The notes: generated by a model not told the origin, from the letters alone. Positions 1-8,990 are shown, counted from the first letter of the stretch. The stretch: DNA of 64,000 bases from JACVRW01 sp963733885 (GCA_963733885.1 CAVTES010000009.1:434001-498000), one strand, 5' to 3'. A program made the numbers and translations.

Positions 1-525
1 ACGCGCAGTCACGGCATCCCCGTCACCAGCCCGATCCGCACCTTGATCGACATCGCCGTCCGCCTCGACCGCGAGCCGCTCGAGGCAGCGATCAACGAGG
101 CGGACAAGCTCGACCTCTGTGATCCGGAAGAGCTCCGGTTGGCGCTGGACGAAGCCAGGGGCCAGCCAGGCATCCGGGCCCTGCGGACGGTTCTCGACCG
201 CCGGACCTTCGCCCTCACCGACTCAGAGCTGGAGCGCCGCTTCCTGCGAATCGTCCACGACCTCGGGCTGCTCAAGCCGCAGACCGGGGTGTGGCTGAAC
301 GGATTCAAGGTCGATTTCCACTGGCCGAACCTGGGCCTGGTCGTCGAGACGGATGGTCTGCGCTTCCACCGGACGCCGGCTCAGCAAGCGCGGGACCGCA
401 TACGGGATCAGCGGCATACGGCTGCGGGGCTCACCCCGCTGCGGTTCACACGTGCTCAGGTGAGGTTCGAGGCGCGCTATGTGGGCGAGACCCTGGCCAC
501 TGTCGTGAGCCGCCTGGCCGCCTAG
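1..525 (+). CDS. DUF559 / Vsr-like endonuclease-domain protein (5' end missing)
   Basis: The reading frame is open from base 1, so the true start lies outside the window; a TTG at 43 is only an internal codon. The visible first residues (HGIPVTSPIRTL) are typical of the middle of AbiEi/DUF559 proteins. The C-terminal part matches the DUF559 domain, a very-short-patch-repair-like PD-(D/E)xK fold: VDFHWP, then VETDG, then a basic stretch, then LRFT. The acidic residues of VDF and VETD are the presumed metal ligands. Proteins of this kind are abundant in actinobacteria and their biological role is mostly unknown. The stop overlaps the stop of the convergent acyl-CoA ligase by 4 bases. Confidence 0.8.
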   Translation, partial: TRSHGIPVTSPIRTLIDIAVRLDREPLEAAINEADKLDLCDPEELRLALDEARGQPGIRALRTVLDRRTFALTDSELERRFLRIVHDLGLLKPQTGVWLNGFKVDFHWPNLGLVVETDGLRFHRTPAQQARDRIRDQRHTAAGLTPLRFTRAQVRFEARYVGETLATVVSRLAA

Positions 526-2258
526 CTCGCGTACAGCTCCTCGATCTCGCGAGCGTACTTCTCGAGGGTCGGCTTGCGCTTGAGCTTCATGGTGGGGGTA
601 AGTTCGTCGCCGCCCGGCTGCCACTCGGAGTCCAGGAGCTTGAACTTCTTGATCTGCTCCACCCGGGCCAGCTGCGCATTCGCGGCGTCCACCCCGCGCT
701 GAACCTCGGCCTCCGCGCCGTCGCGCCCGTGCTTCTCGAAGAAGCCGGGCGCGACGTCCGGGTCGAGCGTGATCAGCGCCACGTTGTAGGGCTTGCCGTC
801 CCCGATCGCGACCGCCTGGCCGATCAGCGGGCTCGATGCCTTCACCTTCGCCTCGATGTTCGCGGGCGACATGTTCTTGCCGGCCGCGCTGATGATCAGC
901 TCCTTCTTGCGGTCGACGATCTTCAGGTAGCCGTCCTCGTCGAACTCGCCCACGTCGCCCGTGTGCAGCCAGCCCTCGTCATCCAGCGCCTCGCGCGTCT
1001 TCTCCGGCTGGTTGCGATAGCCGGGCATGACGAACGGGCCACGAATCAGGACCTCACCATCGTCCGCGAGCCTGATCTCGGCGCCCGGGGCCGGTGGGCC
1101 CACCGTCCCGATCTTGATCCGCTCCGGCGGATTGCAGGCGCCGTAGCCGCTGGTCTCGGACATGCCCCACAGCTCGGCCAGCGGGACCCCGATCGCGTGG
1201 AAGAACTCGATCACCTCACGCGGCGTGGGCGCCGCCCCCACATTGACGGACTCAACCTGGTCGAGCCCCAGCCGCCCCCGGATCTTCGAGAGCACGAGCT
1301 CGTCCGCCTGCGCGTGCTCCTGGACGAGCTCCTCGGGCACCTCCTCGCCCGCCTGCTCGGCGCGCACCTTCTTCAGCCCGACCCCGAGCGCCCACTCGGT
1401 GGCCTGCTTCTTGGCCTCGTCCTGCTCGGCCGCCACGCTCGCCTCGATCGCCGCCTTGAGCTTCTCCCAGACGCGCGGCACGGCAAAGAACCAGGTTGGC
1501 CTCACCTCGGGCAGATATGCGACGACCTGGCGCGGGTCGGGGCAGCAGGTGGTGGTGAACCCCAGGAACATCGGCAGGTAGTGCGAGCAGGCGCGCTCGG
1601 CGATGTGGGCCATCGGCAGCCACGACACCACCCTGCCGTCGTCCGGGAAGGGGATCACCTGGTCGAAGCCGTTGATCCCTGCCGTCAGGTTCGCGTGGGT
1701 GAGCTGCACGCCCTTCGGCGGGCCCGTGGTGCCCGAGGTGTAGATGAGGGTGAGGACGTCGTCCGGCTCAACGGCGCGCCATGCGGCCTCGAAGTCGAAG
1801 CCGTCCGGCGCGTGGGACTCGACCTCTCCCCCGTCGTCCACGACGATCACGTGCTCGATCCCGCGGATATGGTCGGCGAAGGCCTTCTCGGTGACGACGA
1901 TGTTCGCCCCGGCGTCCTGGAGCTGATAGGCGATCTGCTCTGGCGCGTACGTGTTGTAGATCGAGAACGGGATCGCGCCGAGGTGCAGGGCCGCCGCGTC
2001 GAACCAGTGGAACTCGGGCCGGTTCGTGAGCATGATGCCCATGGCGTCGCCCCGGGCGAGGCCGAGCCCGGCCAGGCCCGCGGCGGTGCGCCGCACCTTG
2101 TCTGCGTACTCCGCCCAGGTGATGGAGAACTCGTTCTCCTTCAGGCGCAGAGCGCACCGGTCCGGGTGGGCGCTTGCCGTGAGCTGGAACGCCTCGGCCC
2201 CAGTGGCGGCGTCGAGGGCGGCGGGCCGGCTCGTGCGTGGTGCTGTCGTGGCCTCCAT
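522..2258 (-). CDS. Long-chain fatty acid--CoA ligase (AMP-forming)
   Basis: This 578-residue adenylate-forming enzyme is predicted to activate long-chain fatty acids to acyl-CoA through an acyl-AMP intermediate. The phosphate-binding motif YTSGTTGPPKG is at about residues 173-183. A GWLHTGD motif and the hinge and C-terminal lysine region (DRKKELI, then the GKNMSPANIE stretch) are present, so both catalytic sub-domains look intact. Length and motif spacing fit the FadD15 type of actinobacteria. The ATG at 2258 is followed by a natural N-terminus. It stands alone; rseP begins its own run 20 bases away on the same strand. Chain-length preference cannot be read from sequence. Confidence 0.92.
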   Translation of the reverse strand: MEATTAPRTSRPAALDAATGAEAFQLTASAHPDRCALRLKENEFSITWAEYADKVRRTAAGLAGLGLARGDAMGIMLTNRPEFHWFDAAALHLGAIPFSIYNTYAPEQIAYQLQDAGANIVVTEKAFADHIRGIEHVIVVDDGGEVESHAPDGFDFEAAWRAVEPDDVLTLIYTSGTTGPPKGVQLTHANLTAGINGFDQVIPFPDDGRVVSWLPMAHIAERACSHYLPMFLGFTTTCCPDPRQVVAYLPEVRPTWFFAVPRVWEKLKAAIEASVAAEQDEAKKQATEWALGVGLKKVRAEQAGEEVPEELVQEHAQADELVLSKIRGRLGLDQVESVNVGAAPTPREVIEFFHAIGVPLAELWGMSETSGYGACNPPERIKIGTVGPPAPGAEIRLADDGEVLIRGPFVMPGYRNQPEKTREALDDEGWLHTGDVGEFDEDGYLKIVDRKKELIISAAGKNMSPANIEAKVKASSPLIGQAVAIGDGKPYNVALITLDPDVAPGFFEKHGRDGAEAEVQRGVDAANAQLARVEQIKKFKLLDSEWQPGGDELTPTMKLKRKPTLEKYAREIEELYAS

Positions 2259-2278
2259 GTGCGGAATCTAACCGGAAC

Positions 2279-3358
2279 TCAGCGCACCTGGAAGCCCTCA
2301 CCCGACAGTCGATCGATGTCGTTCGACAGGCCCACCAGGAAGATCAGGATCACCAGCATGAAGCCCACCACGCCCGCCCGCTCCATCACACTGAACGGCA
2401 CAGGCTTGCGCCTGATCTTCTCCACGATCGCCCAGAAGATGTGGCCCCCGTCCAGGGGAAGGAACGGGAACAGGTTCACGATCGCCAGCGACAGGGAGAT
2501 GATGGCGAGGATGCCGACCACCTCCTCGAGGTCGCTGAGGATGGTCTGCCGGGTCGTCTCGTAGGACCCGACCACCCCAGAGATCTCCTTGCGCTGCTCC
2601 GGGTCGATCAGCCTGAGCGGGAGCTCGAGCGTGGCTTTCGTGATGAACCAGAACTGGTCGACCGTGGTGTCGGCCGCCTCGCCGAACGGCAGGGTCTCGC
2701 GCGGGCCGGGCTGGTAGGCGAAGCCCAGCCTGGTGCGCTCCGCTACGGGGTCGTAGATCGGTGTGAGCTCGAAGGTACGCCGCTCGCCGTCGCGCACCAC
2801 GGTCACGGACACCGGCTCCGATGCCTTGCAGCCCTCGGTGGGCGACCGCTCGGGGCACTTGTGAGAGGCGATCCGCTGCGACAGCTGGATCGGAGTCCCC
2901 CCCTTGCCGTCCACCGCCACCAGCCGGTCGCCGGGCTGGAGCACGCCGGCGGCGGGATACCCGCGCTCGATCGCGTCCACGTTCCGGGTGCCCGTCTCCG
3001 GGCCGATCGCCCAGAAGAAGACGAATAGCAGCAGGAGGGCCAGCAGCAGGTTCATCGCCGGCCCGGCGGAGATCACCACGATCCGTTTCCAGACCGGCTG
3101 CGAGTAGTAGGCGCGCGTGCGAACCTCGTCGGGGAGGTCCTCCGACGGGTTCATGCCGCTGATCTTCACGTAGCCCCCAGCCGGGATCGCCCCGATCGCG
3201 TACTCGGTCTCGCCCCGCCTCACGCTGAACAGCGTCGGCGGGAAGAACAGCGAGAACTTCTCCACCCGCATCCCCACCGCCTTGGCCGCCCAGAAGTGGC
3301 CCAGCTCGTGGAGGATCACGAGCAGGGCGAAGCCGACGAACGCGAGGAGCCAGCTCAC
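2279..3358 (-). CDS. rseP: RseP-family site-2 zinc metalloprotease
   Basis: This 359-residue M50 membrane protease cleaves transmembrane segments of anti-sigma factors or other type II membrane proteins within the bilayer. The zinc motif HELGH lies at residues 17-21 in the first membrane helix. A PDZ-like domain follows in the middle (around residues 110-200), and the second metal-ligand motif LDGGH is near residue 304, next to C-terminal membrane helices. The start is GTG, and its GTGA overlaps the stop of dxr, so the two are probably translated together. The order dxr-rseP is common in bacteria. Confidence 0.93.
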   Translation of the reverse strand: MSWLLAFVGFALLVILHELGHFWAAKAVGMRVEKFSLFFPPTLFSVRRGETEYAIGAIPAGGYVKISGMNPSEDLPDEVRTRAYYSQPVWKRIVVISAGPAMNLLLALLLLFVFFWAIGPETGTRNVDAIERGYPAAGVLQPGDRLVAVDGKGGTPIQLSQRIASHKCPERSPTEGCKASEPVSVTVVRDGERRTFELTPIYDPVAERTRLGFAYQPGPRETLPFGEAADTTVDQFWFITKATLELPLRLIDPEQRKEISGVVGSYETTRQTILSDLEEVVGILAIISLSLAIVNLFPFLPLDGGHIFWAIVEKIRRKPVPFSVMERAGVVGFMLVILIFLVGLSNDIDRLSGEGFQVR

Positions 3359-4479
3359 GCAGCCACTCCGCGCGCCACCTCGCGGGCCTCCCCGTCTGCC
3401 GCATAGAGGTCGGAGAAGTGGTGCACCGGCCGCGCCGGCAGCTCGGCGAGGGTCGACTCGATCACCCGGGCGATCCCGGTGAACGAGAGGTTTCCCCGCA
3501 GGAAGGCGTGTACAGCCACCTCGTTGGCGGCGTTCAGGACGCAGGGCGCGGTGCCCCCCGCCTGCGCCGCCTCGCGCGCCAGGCGCAGGCAGGCGAAGGT
3601 AGACTCGTCGGGCCGCTCGAAGGTCAGCTCGCCCAGCTCGGCCAGGTCGAGGGTCGGCACCGGCACGTCGGCGCGCTCGGGGTGGTGCAGGGCATAGGAG
3701 ATCGGCACCCGCATGTCGGGATAGCCGAGGTGAGCGAGCGAGGCGCCGTCGTTCAGGTGCACCAGCGCGTGCACGATCGACTGCGGGTGCACCACCACCT
3801 CGATGGCCTCGTATGGCACGCCGAACAGGTGGTGGGCCTCGATCAGCTCGAGCCCCTTGTTCATCAGCGTCGCCGAGTCGACCGTGATCTTCCCGCCCAT
3901 CCGCCAGGTCGGGTGCGCGAGCGCCTCCTCCACGGTCACGCCCTCGAGGTCGGTGCGGCCGCGCAACGGTCCGCCGCTCGCGGTCAGCACCAGCCGGTCG
4001 ACGGTGCCCGGCGGCTCGCCGGCGAGGAGCTGGAACAGGGCCGAGTGCTCGGAGTCCACAGGGATCAGCCGGGCGCCCGTGGCCTCGCCGAGCGCCGTGA
4101 CCAGCTCCCCGCCCACCACGAGGCTCTCCTTGTTGGCCAGGGCGAGGTCGATCCCCTCCCCCAGCGCGGCGACCGTCGGGCCGAGCCCGGCGGACCCGAC
4201 AAGGGCGTTCAGCACGAGATCGCAGTCGGTCTCCACGATCAGCTCCACGAGCCCCTCCGGGCCGCTCAGCACGCGCGCGTGCTCACCCGCTCTCGCGGCG
4301 GCGTCGGGATCCGCGAGAGCGACCCGGTCCACGCCGAAGCGGCCCGCCTGCTCGAGCAGCAGCTCCCAGCTCGAAGCGGCGGCCAAGCCGGCGACGTCGA
4401 GCTCGGCGCTCCGCTCGACCACGTCAAGCGCCTGCGTTCCGATCGACCCGGTCGACCCCACGATGAGGATCCTGCGCAC
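3355..4479 (-). CDS. dxr: 1-deoxy-D-xylulose 5-phosphate reductoisomerase
   Basis: This 374-residue enzyme makes 2-C-methyl-D-erythritol 4-phosphate in the non-mevalonate isoprenoid pathway, using NADPH. The N-terminal Rossmann motif GSTGSIG is at about residues 8-14. NKES, the metal- and substrate-binding block DSEHSALFQ and the MGGKITVDSATLMNKGLE region are all present, and the length is normal. GTG is the start. The product feeds UppS, encoded two genes upstream. The gap to cdsA is only 23 bases, so it is probably part of the same transcript. Confidence 0.96.
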   Translation of the reverse strand: MRRILIVGSTGSIGTQALDVVERSAELDVAGLAAASSWELLLEQAGRFGVDRVALADPDAAARAGEHARVLSGPEGLVELIVETDCDLVLNALVGSAGLGPTVAALGEGIDLALANKESLVVGGELVTALGEATGARLIPVDSEHSALFQLLAGEPPGTVDRLVLTASGGPLRGRTDLEGVTVEEALAHPTWRMGGKITVDSATLMNKGLELIEAHHLFGVPYEAIEVVVHPQSIVHALVHLNDGASLAHLGYPDMRVPISYALHHPERADVPVPTLDLAELGELTFERPDESTFACLRLAREAAQAGGTAPCVLNAANEVAVHAFLRGNLSFTGIARVIESTLAELPARPVHHFSDLYAADGEAREVARGVAA

Positions 4480-4502
4480 CCGGTCGAGTGTAGGGAGGGT
4501 CC

Positions 4503-5360
4503 CTAGGCGTATCCGAAAGCGACCGCCGCGTAGTAGCCGACCACGACCGTGAAGAAGACCGCGTCCAGGCGGTCCAGCACGCCACCGTGCGGGCCGAACA
4601 GGCGGCCCGTGTCCTTCACCTCCAGGTCGCGCTTGATCATCGACTCGAACAGGTCGCCCACCGGCGCCGCGGCCGCCACGAGGGCGCCCATGGCGAGTGC
4701 GTGCCAGCCGCTAAGCCAGTCCTGATAGAGCCCGGCGAACCAGAACGCCATCGTCCCGCCGATGAATCCCGCCACGAAGCCCTCGACCGTCTTGTTCGGC
4801 GAGATCAGCGGCGCGATCGGCCTCCTCCCGTACCAGCGCCCGCCGAAGTAGGCGAAGGTGTCCCCCACGAAGGTGGCCACCAGCACGTCGACCAGCAGCC
4901 CGTCACCGTGGGGCAGCTCGCGCAGCCAGATGGCGTGCACCATCGGCAGGCCGATCCAGAGGATCCCGAAGAACGCGGCGGCGATCGCCCACGACACGTG
5001 CTCGCGCCGCGGTCGCAACATCGCCAGGAAGAACACGACCGGGAAGGACCCGACCAGCACCATGATCACGTTGAGCGGCTCGCCATAGAGGGCGGCCACC
5101 AGCAGCGCGACGAGGGTCACGAAGCCGGCGAGTGCCGGCGGCCGCACCCTCCCCATCAGCACGTACAGCTCCCCGAGCGCCATCACGCCGAGGACCGCCA
5201 GCCCGAGCGCGAAGACCTCGCCGCCCTGCCAGACGATGAGGATGGCGAACAGGACCGCGGGGATGGCGAACACGATCCGCGGCGCCAGGTCCGCGCCAGC
5301 CTGGCGGGAGGGCGCGGGCTGGCCCGCGCCGGACCGATCCCTTCCCCGCTGCTCGTTCAT
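4503..5360 (-). CDS. cdsA: Phosphatidate cytidylyltransferase
   Basis: This 285-residue polytopic membrane enzyme converts phosphatidate and CTP to CDP-diacylglycerol, the precursor of phospholipids. The C-terminal signature is clear: SPNKTVEG, then DLFESMIKRDLEVKD and HGGVLDRLDA. Multiple hydrophobic helices span most of the chain. The first 27 or so residues are soluble, rich in G, R, A and P, and are not part of the enzyme fold; bases 5308-5347 there resemble the repeat unit found three times inside hisF. ATG at 5360 overlaps the uppS stop by 4 bases. Confidence 0.94.
   Translation of the reverse strand: MNEQRGRDRSGAGQPAPSRQAGADLAPRIVFAIPAVLFAILIVWQGGEVFALGLAVLGVMALGELYVLMGRVRPPALAGFVTLVALLVAALYGEPLNVIMVLVGSFPVVFFLAMLRPRREHVSWAIAAAFFGILWIGLPMVHAIWLRELPHGDGLLVDVLVATFVGDTFAYFGGRWYGRRPIAPLISPNKTVEGFVAGFIGGTMAFWFAGLYQDWLSGWHALAMGALVAAAAPVGDLFESMIKRDLEVKDTGRLFGPHGGVLDRLDAVFFTVVVGYYAAVAFGYA
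5308..5347. repeat. Diverged single copy of the hisF 45-bp palindromic repeat, at the cdsA 5' end
   Basis: These 40 bases align to the 45-bp unit repeated in hisF (16411-16542). Both read gaggg, a short GC palindrome around gggct-ggcccgc, then ccgga-c/g-cgatcc. In both genes the minus-strand frame gives the same peptide start, DRSGAG, followed by a proline-rich stretch. The copy lies in the dispensable N-terminal extension of CdsA. The alignment was made by eye and includes small gaps. Confidence 0.6.
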
Positions 5361-6028
5361 CGGCCCCCGAACCGGCGCCCGCGCGCGGCGTACTCCTCGA
5401 GCGACTCCACGAACGCCTCACGCGAGAAGTCGGGCCACAGCTCGTCGCGGAAGACAAACTCGGCGTAGGCGAGCTGCCAGAGCAGGTAGTTCGAGATGCG
5501 CAGCTCGCCGCTAGTGCGGATCAGAAGGTCGGGATCGTGCATGTCGGGGGCGTATAGGTGGCGCCTGAACTCCTCCTCCGTCTCCCCCTGGAAGGTTCGC
5601 GCCGCGTCCACGATCTCCGCTCTGCCGCCGTAGTTGAACGCCACGAACAGCGTGATGCGCTCGTTGCCGGCCGTTTTCTCCTCGGCCCAGTCCATCCGGC
5701 GGATGAGCTCGGGGTCGAGGCCGCGCCTGCGCCCCACGAAGCGCATCCGAACGCCCTCCTCGTCCAGCTCGGGCGTCTCGCGGTCGATGCGCTCGGCGAA
5801 CATCGCCATCAGGCCATCGACCTCCGACTGGGGCCGGTTCCAGTTCTCGGTCGAGAACGAGTAGACGGTGAGCTCCTCGATCCCGAACTCCGCGGCGTCG
5901 CGGAGGCGCGCCTTGACCGTGTCCGCGCCGGCCTCGTGGCCCGCCAGCACGGAGAGGCCGCGGTTCTGGGCCCAGCGCCCGTTCCCGTCCGTGATGATCG
6001 CGACGTAGCGCGCCGAAGAGGCGCTCAC
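5357..6028 (-). CDS. uppS: Isoprenyl transferase (undecaprenyl diphosphate synthase family)
   Basis: This 223-residue cis-prenyltransferase elongates farnesyl or geranyl diphosphate with isopentenyl diphosphate to give the lipid carrier for wall synthesis. The conserved N-terminal IITDGNGRWA block supplies the catalytic aspartate, and TVYSFSTENW and the C-terminal RTSGELRISNYLLWQ region are present. The usual motif has MDGNGRWA; TDGNGRWA here is a mild variant. The start is GTG, whose GTGA overlaps the frr stop. Actinobacteria often have two such enzymes, so the product chain length (short Z-farnesyl or long) is uncertain. Confidence 0.93.
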   Translation of the reverse strand: MSASSARYVAIITDGNGRWAQNRGLSVLAGHEAGADTVKARLRDAAEFGIEELTVYSFSTENWNRPQSEVDGLMAMFAERIDRETPELDEEGVRMRFVGRRRGLDPELIRRMDWAEEKTAGNERITLFVAFNYGGRAEIVDAARTFQGETEEEFRRHLYAPDMHDPDLLIRTSGELRISNYLLWQLAYAEFVFRDELWPDFSREAFVESLEEYAARGRRFGGR

Positions 6029-6594
6029 ACCTCGAGGATTTCCTCTTCCTTGCCGGCCAGCGCCTTGTCGATCTCGCTGGTGTGCGAGTCGGTCAGCTTC
6101 TGCAGCTCGCTCTCCGCGCGGTGCTCGTCATCGGACCCGACCTCGCCCTCGCTCTTCAGCTCGCGCAGGTCGTGCATCACATCCCGGCGGATGTTCCGCA
6201 CCCCAACCCGGCCCTGCTCCGCGATCCCGTGAACCACCTTCACCAACTCCCGGCGCCGCTCCTCGGTCAGCTCCGGGATCTGGAGGCGGATCACCTGGCC
6301 GTCGTTCGACGGCGTCAGCCCCACGTCGGACTCGAGGATCGACTTCTCGATCGCCTTGATCGAGTTCTTGTCGTAGGGGGTGATCGTGAGCAGCCGCGCT
6401 TCGGTGGCGGAGACCTGCGCCAGCTGGCGGAGCGGCGTGGTGGTCCCGTAGTAGTCCACCTCGATCCGGTCGAGCAGGTGCGGCGACGCGCGGCCGGTGC
6501 GAACGGTCGAGAACTCCGCCCGCGTCGCGTCCACCGACTTATGCATGCGGGCGCGCGCCTCGTCCAGGAAATCCTTCAGCAAATCGTCGCTCAT
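6025..6594 (-). CDS. frr: Ribosome recycling factor
   Basis: This 189-residue protein splits post-termination ribosomes together with EF-G. It begins MSDDLLKDFLDEARARM and contains the typical TGRASPHLLD and YGTTTPLRQLA blocks, with a long helical C-terminal half. The frame is open further upstream, but the ATG at 6594 overlaps the pyrH stop (ATGA) and gives the standard length, so it is taken as the start. The gene order pyrH-frr is nearly universal. Confidence 0.97.
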   Translation of the reverse strand: MSDDLLKDFLDEARARMHKSVDATRAEFSTVRTGRASPHLLDRIEVDYYGTTTPLRQLAQVSATEARLLTITPYDKNSIKAIEKSILESDVGLTPSNDGQVIRLQIPELTEERRRELVKVVHGIAEQGRVGVRNIRRDVMHDLRELKSEGEVGSDDEHRAESELQKLTDSHTSEIDKALAGKEEEILEV

Positions 6595-7310
6595 CCGCTC
6601 CTCACAACGGTCCCCACTCGCTCTCCGCACACTATCCGGTCGATGTTCCGCTCGTCGTCCATGTTGAAGACGTGGATGGGCAGGGAGTTGTCCATGCAGA
6701 GGGACAGCGCCGTGGAGTCCATAACGCCCAGGCGCTGCTCGATCGCGGCCTGGTGGCTGATCTCGGCGATGAACTCGGCGGCGGGGTCGGTCCGCGGATC
6801 GGCCGTGTAGACGCCCTCCACCCCGTTCTTCCCCATCAGGATCGCCTCCGCATGGATCTCGAGCGCGCGCAGCGCGGCCGCCGTGTCCGTGGTGAAGAAC
6901 GGGTTGCCGGTGCCGGCCGCGAAGATCACGATCCGGCCCTTCTCCAGGTGGCGCATCGCGCGGCGCCGGATATACGGCTCGGCGACCTCGGAGATCGTGA
7001 TCGCCGACTGCACCCGCGTCACGGCCCCGAGCTTCTCGAGCGCGTCCTGGAGCGCCAGGGCGTTCAGCACCGTCGCCAGCATCCCCATGTAGTCCCCCGT
7101 GGCGCGGTCCATCCCCGCCGCGGCCCCCCTCAGGCCCCTGTAGATGTTGCCGCCGCCGACCACGATCGCCACCTCCACGCCACGATCGGCCACGGTCTTG
7201 ACCTGCTCGGCGATGGAGGCGATGCGGCCCGCGTCAGCCCCGTAGTCGAGGTCGCCCATGAGCGCCTCGCCCGAGAGCTTGAGCAGGACGCGCTTGAAGC
7301 TCGGTGTCAC
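6591..7310 (-). CDS. pyrH: UMP kinase
   Basis: This 239-residue amino-acid-kinase-fold enzyme phosphorylates UMP to UDP. It opens with KRVLLKLSGEALMG and has GGGNIYRG, the YMGMLATVLNALALQ stretch and the FAAGTGNPFFTTDTAAALRA block of bacterial UMP kinases. The GTG at 7310 overlaps the tsf stop by 4 bases and gives the family's usual length; the frame is open upstream only because the GC-rich tsf DNA lacks stops in that frame. Confidence 0.96.
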   Translation of the reverse strand: MTPSFKRVLLKLSGEALMGDLDYGADAGRIASIAEQVKTVADRGVEVAIVVGGGNIYRGLRGAAAGMDRATGDYMGMLATVLNALALQDALEKLGAVTRVQSAITISEVAEPYIRRRAMRHLEKGRIVIFAAGTGNPFFTTDTAAALRALEIHAEAILMGKNGVEGVYTADPRTDPAAEFIAEISHQAAIEQRLGVMDSTALSLCMDNSLPIHVFNMDDERNIDRIVCGERVGTVVRSG

Positions 7311-7915
7311 TCCTCCCCGACCTGAAAGCGGGCGAACCTCCGGATGACGACGTTCTCCCCGGTGCTCGCCGCGATCTCGGTGCGGAGCTGCTCGAGCGTC
7401 TTGCGTTCGTGCTTGTCCTCGTTCACGTGCGTCTGGTTGAGGAGCACGACCTCGTCGAGCCACTTGCGGAGCCGGCCCTCGACGATCTTCTCCTGGACGT
7501 TCTCGGGCTTGCCCTCGGACGCGGCCTGCTCGCGCAGCACGCGCAACTCGGCGTCCTTGCCCTCCTGCGGCACGTCGTCCTCCGACACGTAACGCACTGC
7601 CGGCGCCGCGGCCACGTGCAGGGCCACGTCGCGGGCGAACTCCTGGAATTGCTCGTTGCGGGCGACGAAGTCGGTCTCGCAGTTGACCTCCACCAGCGCG
7701 CCGATCCTGCCCGGCGCGTGGATGTAGCTCGAGACCACTCCCTCCGATGCGAGCCTCCCGCCCCGCTTGGCGGCGGAGGCCTGGCCCTTCACGCGCAGGA
7801 TCTCGGTGGCCCGGTCGAAATCGCCGTCCGCCTCCTGGAGGGCGCCCTTGGCGTCCATGATGCCGGCGCCTGTCCTCTCGCGCAGGGCCTTCACGTCTTT
7901 CGCGGAGATCGTCAT
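7307..7915 (-). CDS. tsf: Elongation factor Ts
   Basis: This 202-residue protein is the nucleotide exchange factor for EF-Tu. The N-terminal UBA-like domain (VKALRERTGAGIMDAKGAL) and the core motif CETDFVARN are clear. At about 200 residues it is the short form, as in many actinobacteria and thermophiles, lacking much of the second subdomain of the E. coli protein. ATG at 7915 follows the rpsB stop by 2 bases. Confidence 0.96.
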   Translation of the reverse strand: MTISAKDVKALRERTGAGIMDAKGALQEADGDFDRATEILRVKGQASAAKRGGRLASEGVVSSYIHAPGRIGALVEVNCETDFVARNEQFQEFARDVALHVAAAPAVRYVSEDDVPQEGKDAELRVLREQAASEGKPENVQEKIVEGRLRKWLDEVVLLNQTHVNEDKHERKTLEQLRTEIAASTGENVVIRRFARFQVGEE

Positions 7916-7917
7916 GG

Positions 7918-8853
7918 CTATGACTCGTCGTCGGGATCGAACGTGCGGCGCTCGCGCGGCGCGGCCGCGCCCGCGGCTGCCTCGGCCCGCGTGCCGCTCG
8001 GCGTGGCGGGCTCGTCGGGGGCGAAACCGGCCTCCTCCGCCTCCCGCCGGGCGCGCTCCTCGGCCTCGCGGCGCTCCTGCTCCTCGGCCTCGCGCAGCGC
8101 GCGCTCCTCGGCCTCGCGGCGCTCCTGCTCCTCGCGCTCGCGCCGGGCGGCCTCCTCCTCGGCCCGGAACAGCGCGGAGCGCTCGCCCACCACGTCGGAG
8201 ATGGCATGGATCACGAGCCGGCAGGAGCGGATCGCGTCGTCGTTGCCCGGGATCACGTAGGTGACCGGATCGGGGTCGCAGTTGGTGTCCACGAGCCCGA
8301 TGATCGGGATCTTCAGACGGATCGCCTCCCGCACTCCGATCGTCTCCGTCTTGAGGTCGATCACGACCAGGGCGTCGGGCGGGCGCTGCATGTCCGCCAC
8401 GCCGCCCAGGTTCGTCTCGAGCTTGTCGCGCTCCGCCATGGCGCCGATCCGCTCGCGCACCGGCAGCAGCTCCATCGTGCCCGATTCGGTCCACGCGCGC
8501 AGCTCGTGAAGGCGCTTGATGCGCTTCGAGATGGTCTGGAAGTTGGTGAGCAGCCCGCCCAGCCAGCGCTGGTTGACGTAGGGCATGCCGCAGCTCTCAG
8601 CAGCCTCACGGACAGTGTCGCGGGCCTGCTTCTTGGTGCCCACGAACAGGATCGTGCCGCCGCGCCCGGCGAGCTCGCCGGCGAACTCCTGCGCCCTGTG
8701 CAGCAGCCGCTCGGTCTTCTGCAGGTCGATGATGTGGATCCCGCCGCGTTCGCCGAAGATGAAACGGCGCATCTTGGGATTCCAGCGGCGCGTCTGGTGG
8801 CCGAAGTGGACCCCGGCTTCCAGCAGCTCCTTGATGCCGATCTCAGTGGCCAA
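7918..8853 (-). CDS. rpsB: 30S ribosomal protein S2 with long charged C-terminal tail
   Basis: This 311-residue protein carries the complete S2 fold in about its first 230 residues (GIKELLEAGVHFGHQTRRWNP near the start, then FVGTKKQA, QRWLGG and PIIGLVDTNCDP). The remaining 80 residues are an added tail: roughly residues 238-276 are a run of E, R, A and Q with a repeated EERREAEE-like unit, predicted to be a long charged helix, and the end is A/P-rich. The start is TTG at 8853, preceded at good spacing by AAGGGAG. It heads the rpsB-tsf-pyrH-frr run. Confidence 0.96.
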   Translation of the reverse strand: MATEIGIKELLEAGVHFGHQTRRWNPKMRRFIFGERGGIHIIDLQKTERLLHRAQEFAGELAGRGGTILFVGTKKQARDTVREAAESCGMPYVNQRWLGGLLTNFQTISKRIKRLHELRAWTESGTMELLPVRERIGAMAERDKLETNLGGVADMQRPPDALVVIDLKTETIGVREAIRLKIPIIGLVDTNCDPDPVTYVIPGNDDAIRSCRLVIHAISDVVGERSALFRAEEEAARREREEQERREAEERALREAEEQERREAEERARREAEEAGFAPDEPATPSGTRAEAAAGAAAPRERRTFDPDDES

Positions 8854-8990
8854 AGAAATGCTCCCTTTTCGTGTGGTTCTCGCCCCGCCGGCTGCGACAC
8901 GGGACCCGGGCGGTTTGGGCCCGGGCAGGGCCGCGCGCTCATTGCCTGACGGGGATTGTCAGACGGTTCCGGCAGAGAATAGTGGGCCAG

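Noticed and set aside
291..2564. A 757-residue plus-strand frame antisense to the acyl-CoA ligase
   Set aside because: It is the complement of a well-conserved enzyme with all motifs on the other strand; composition is H/R/L/D-rich as expected for an antisense shadow.
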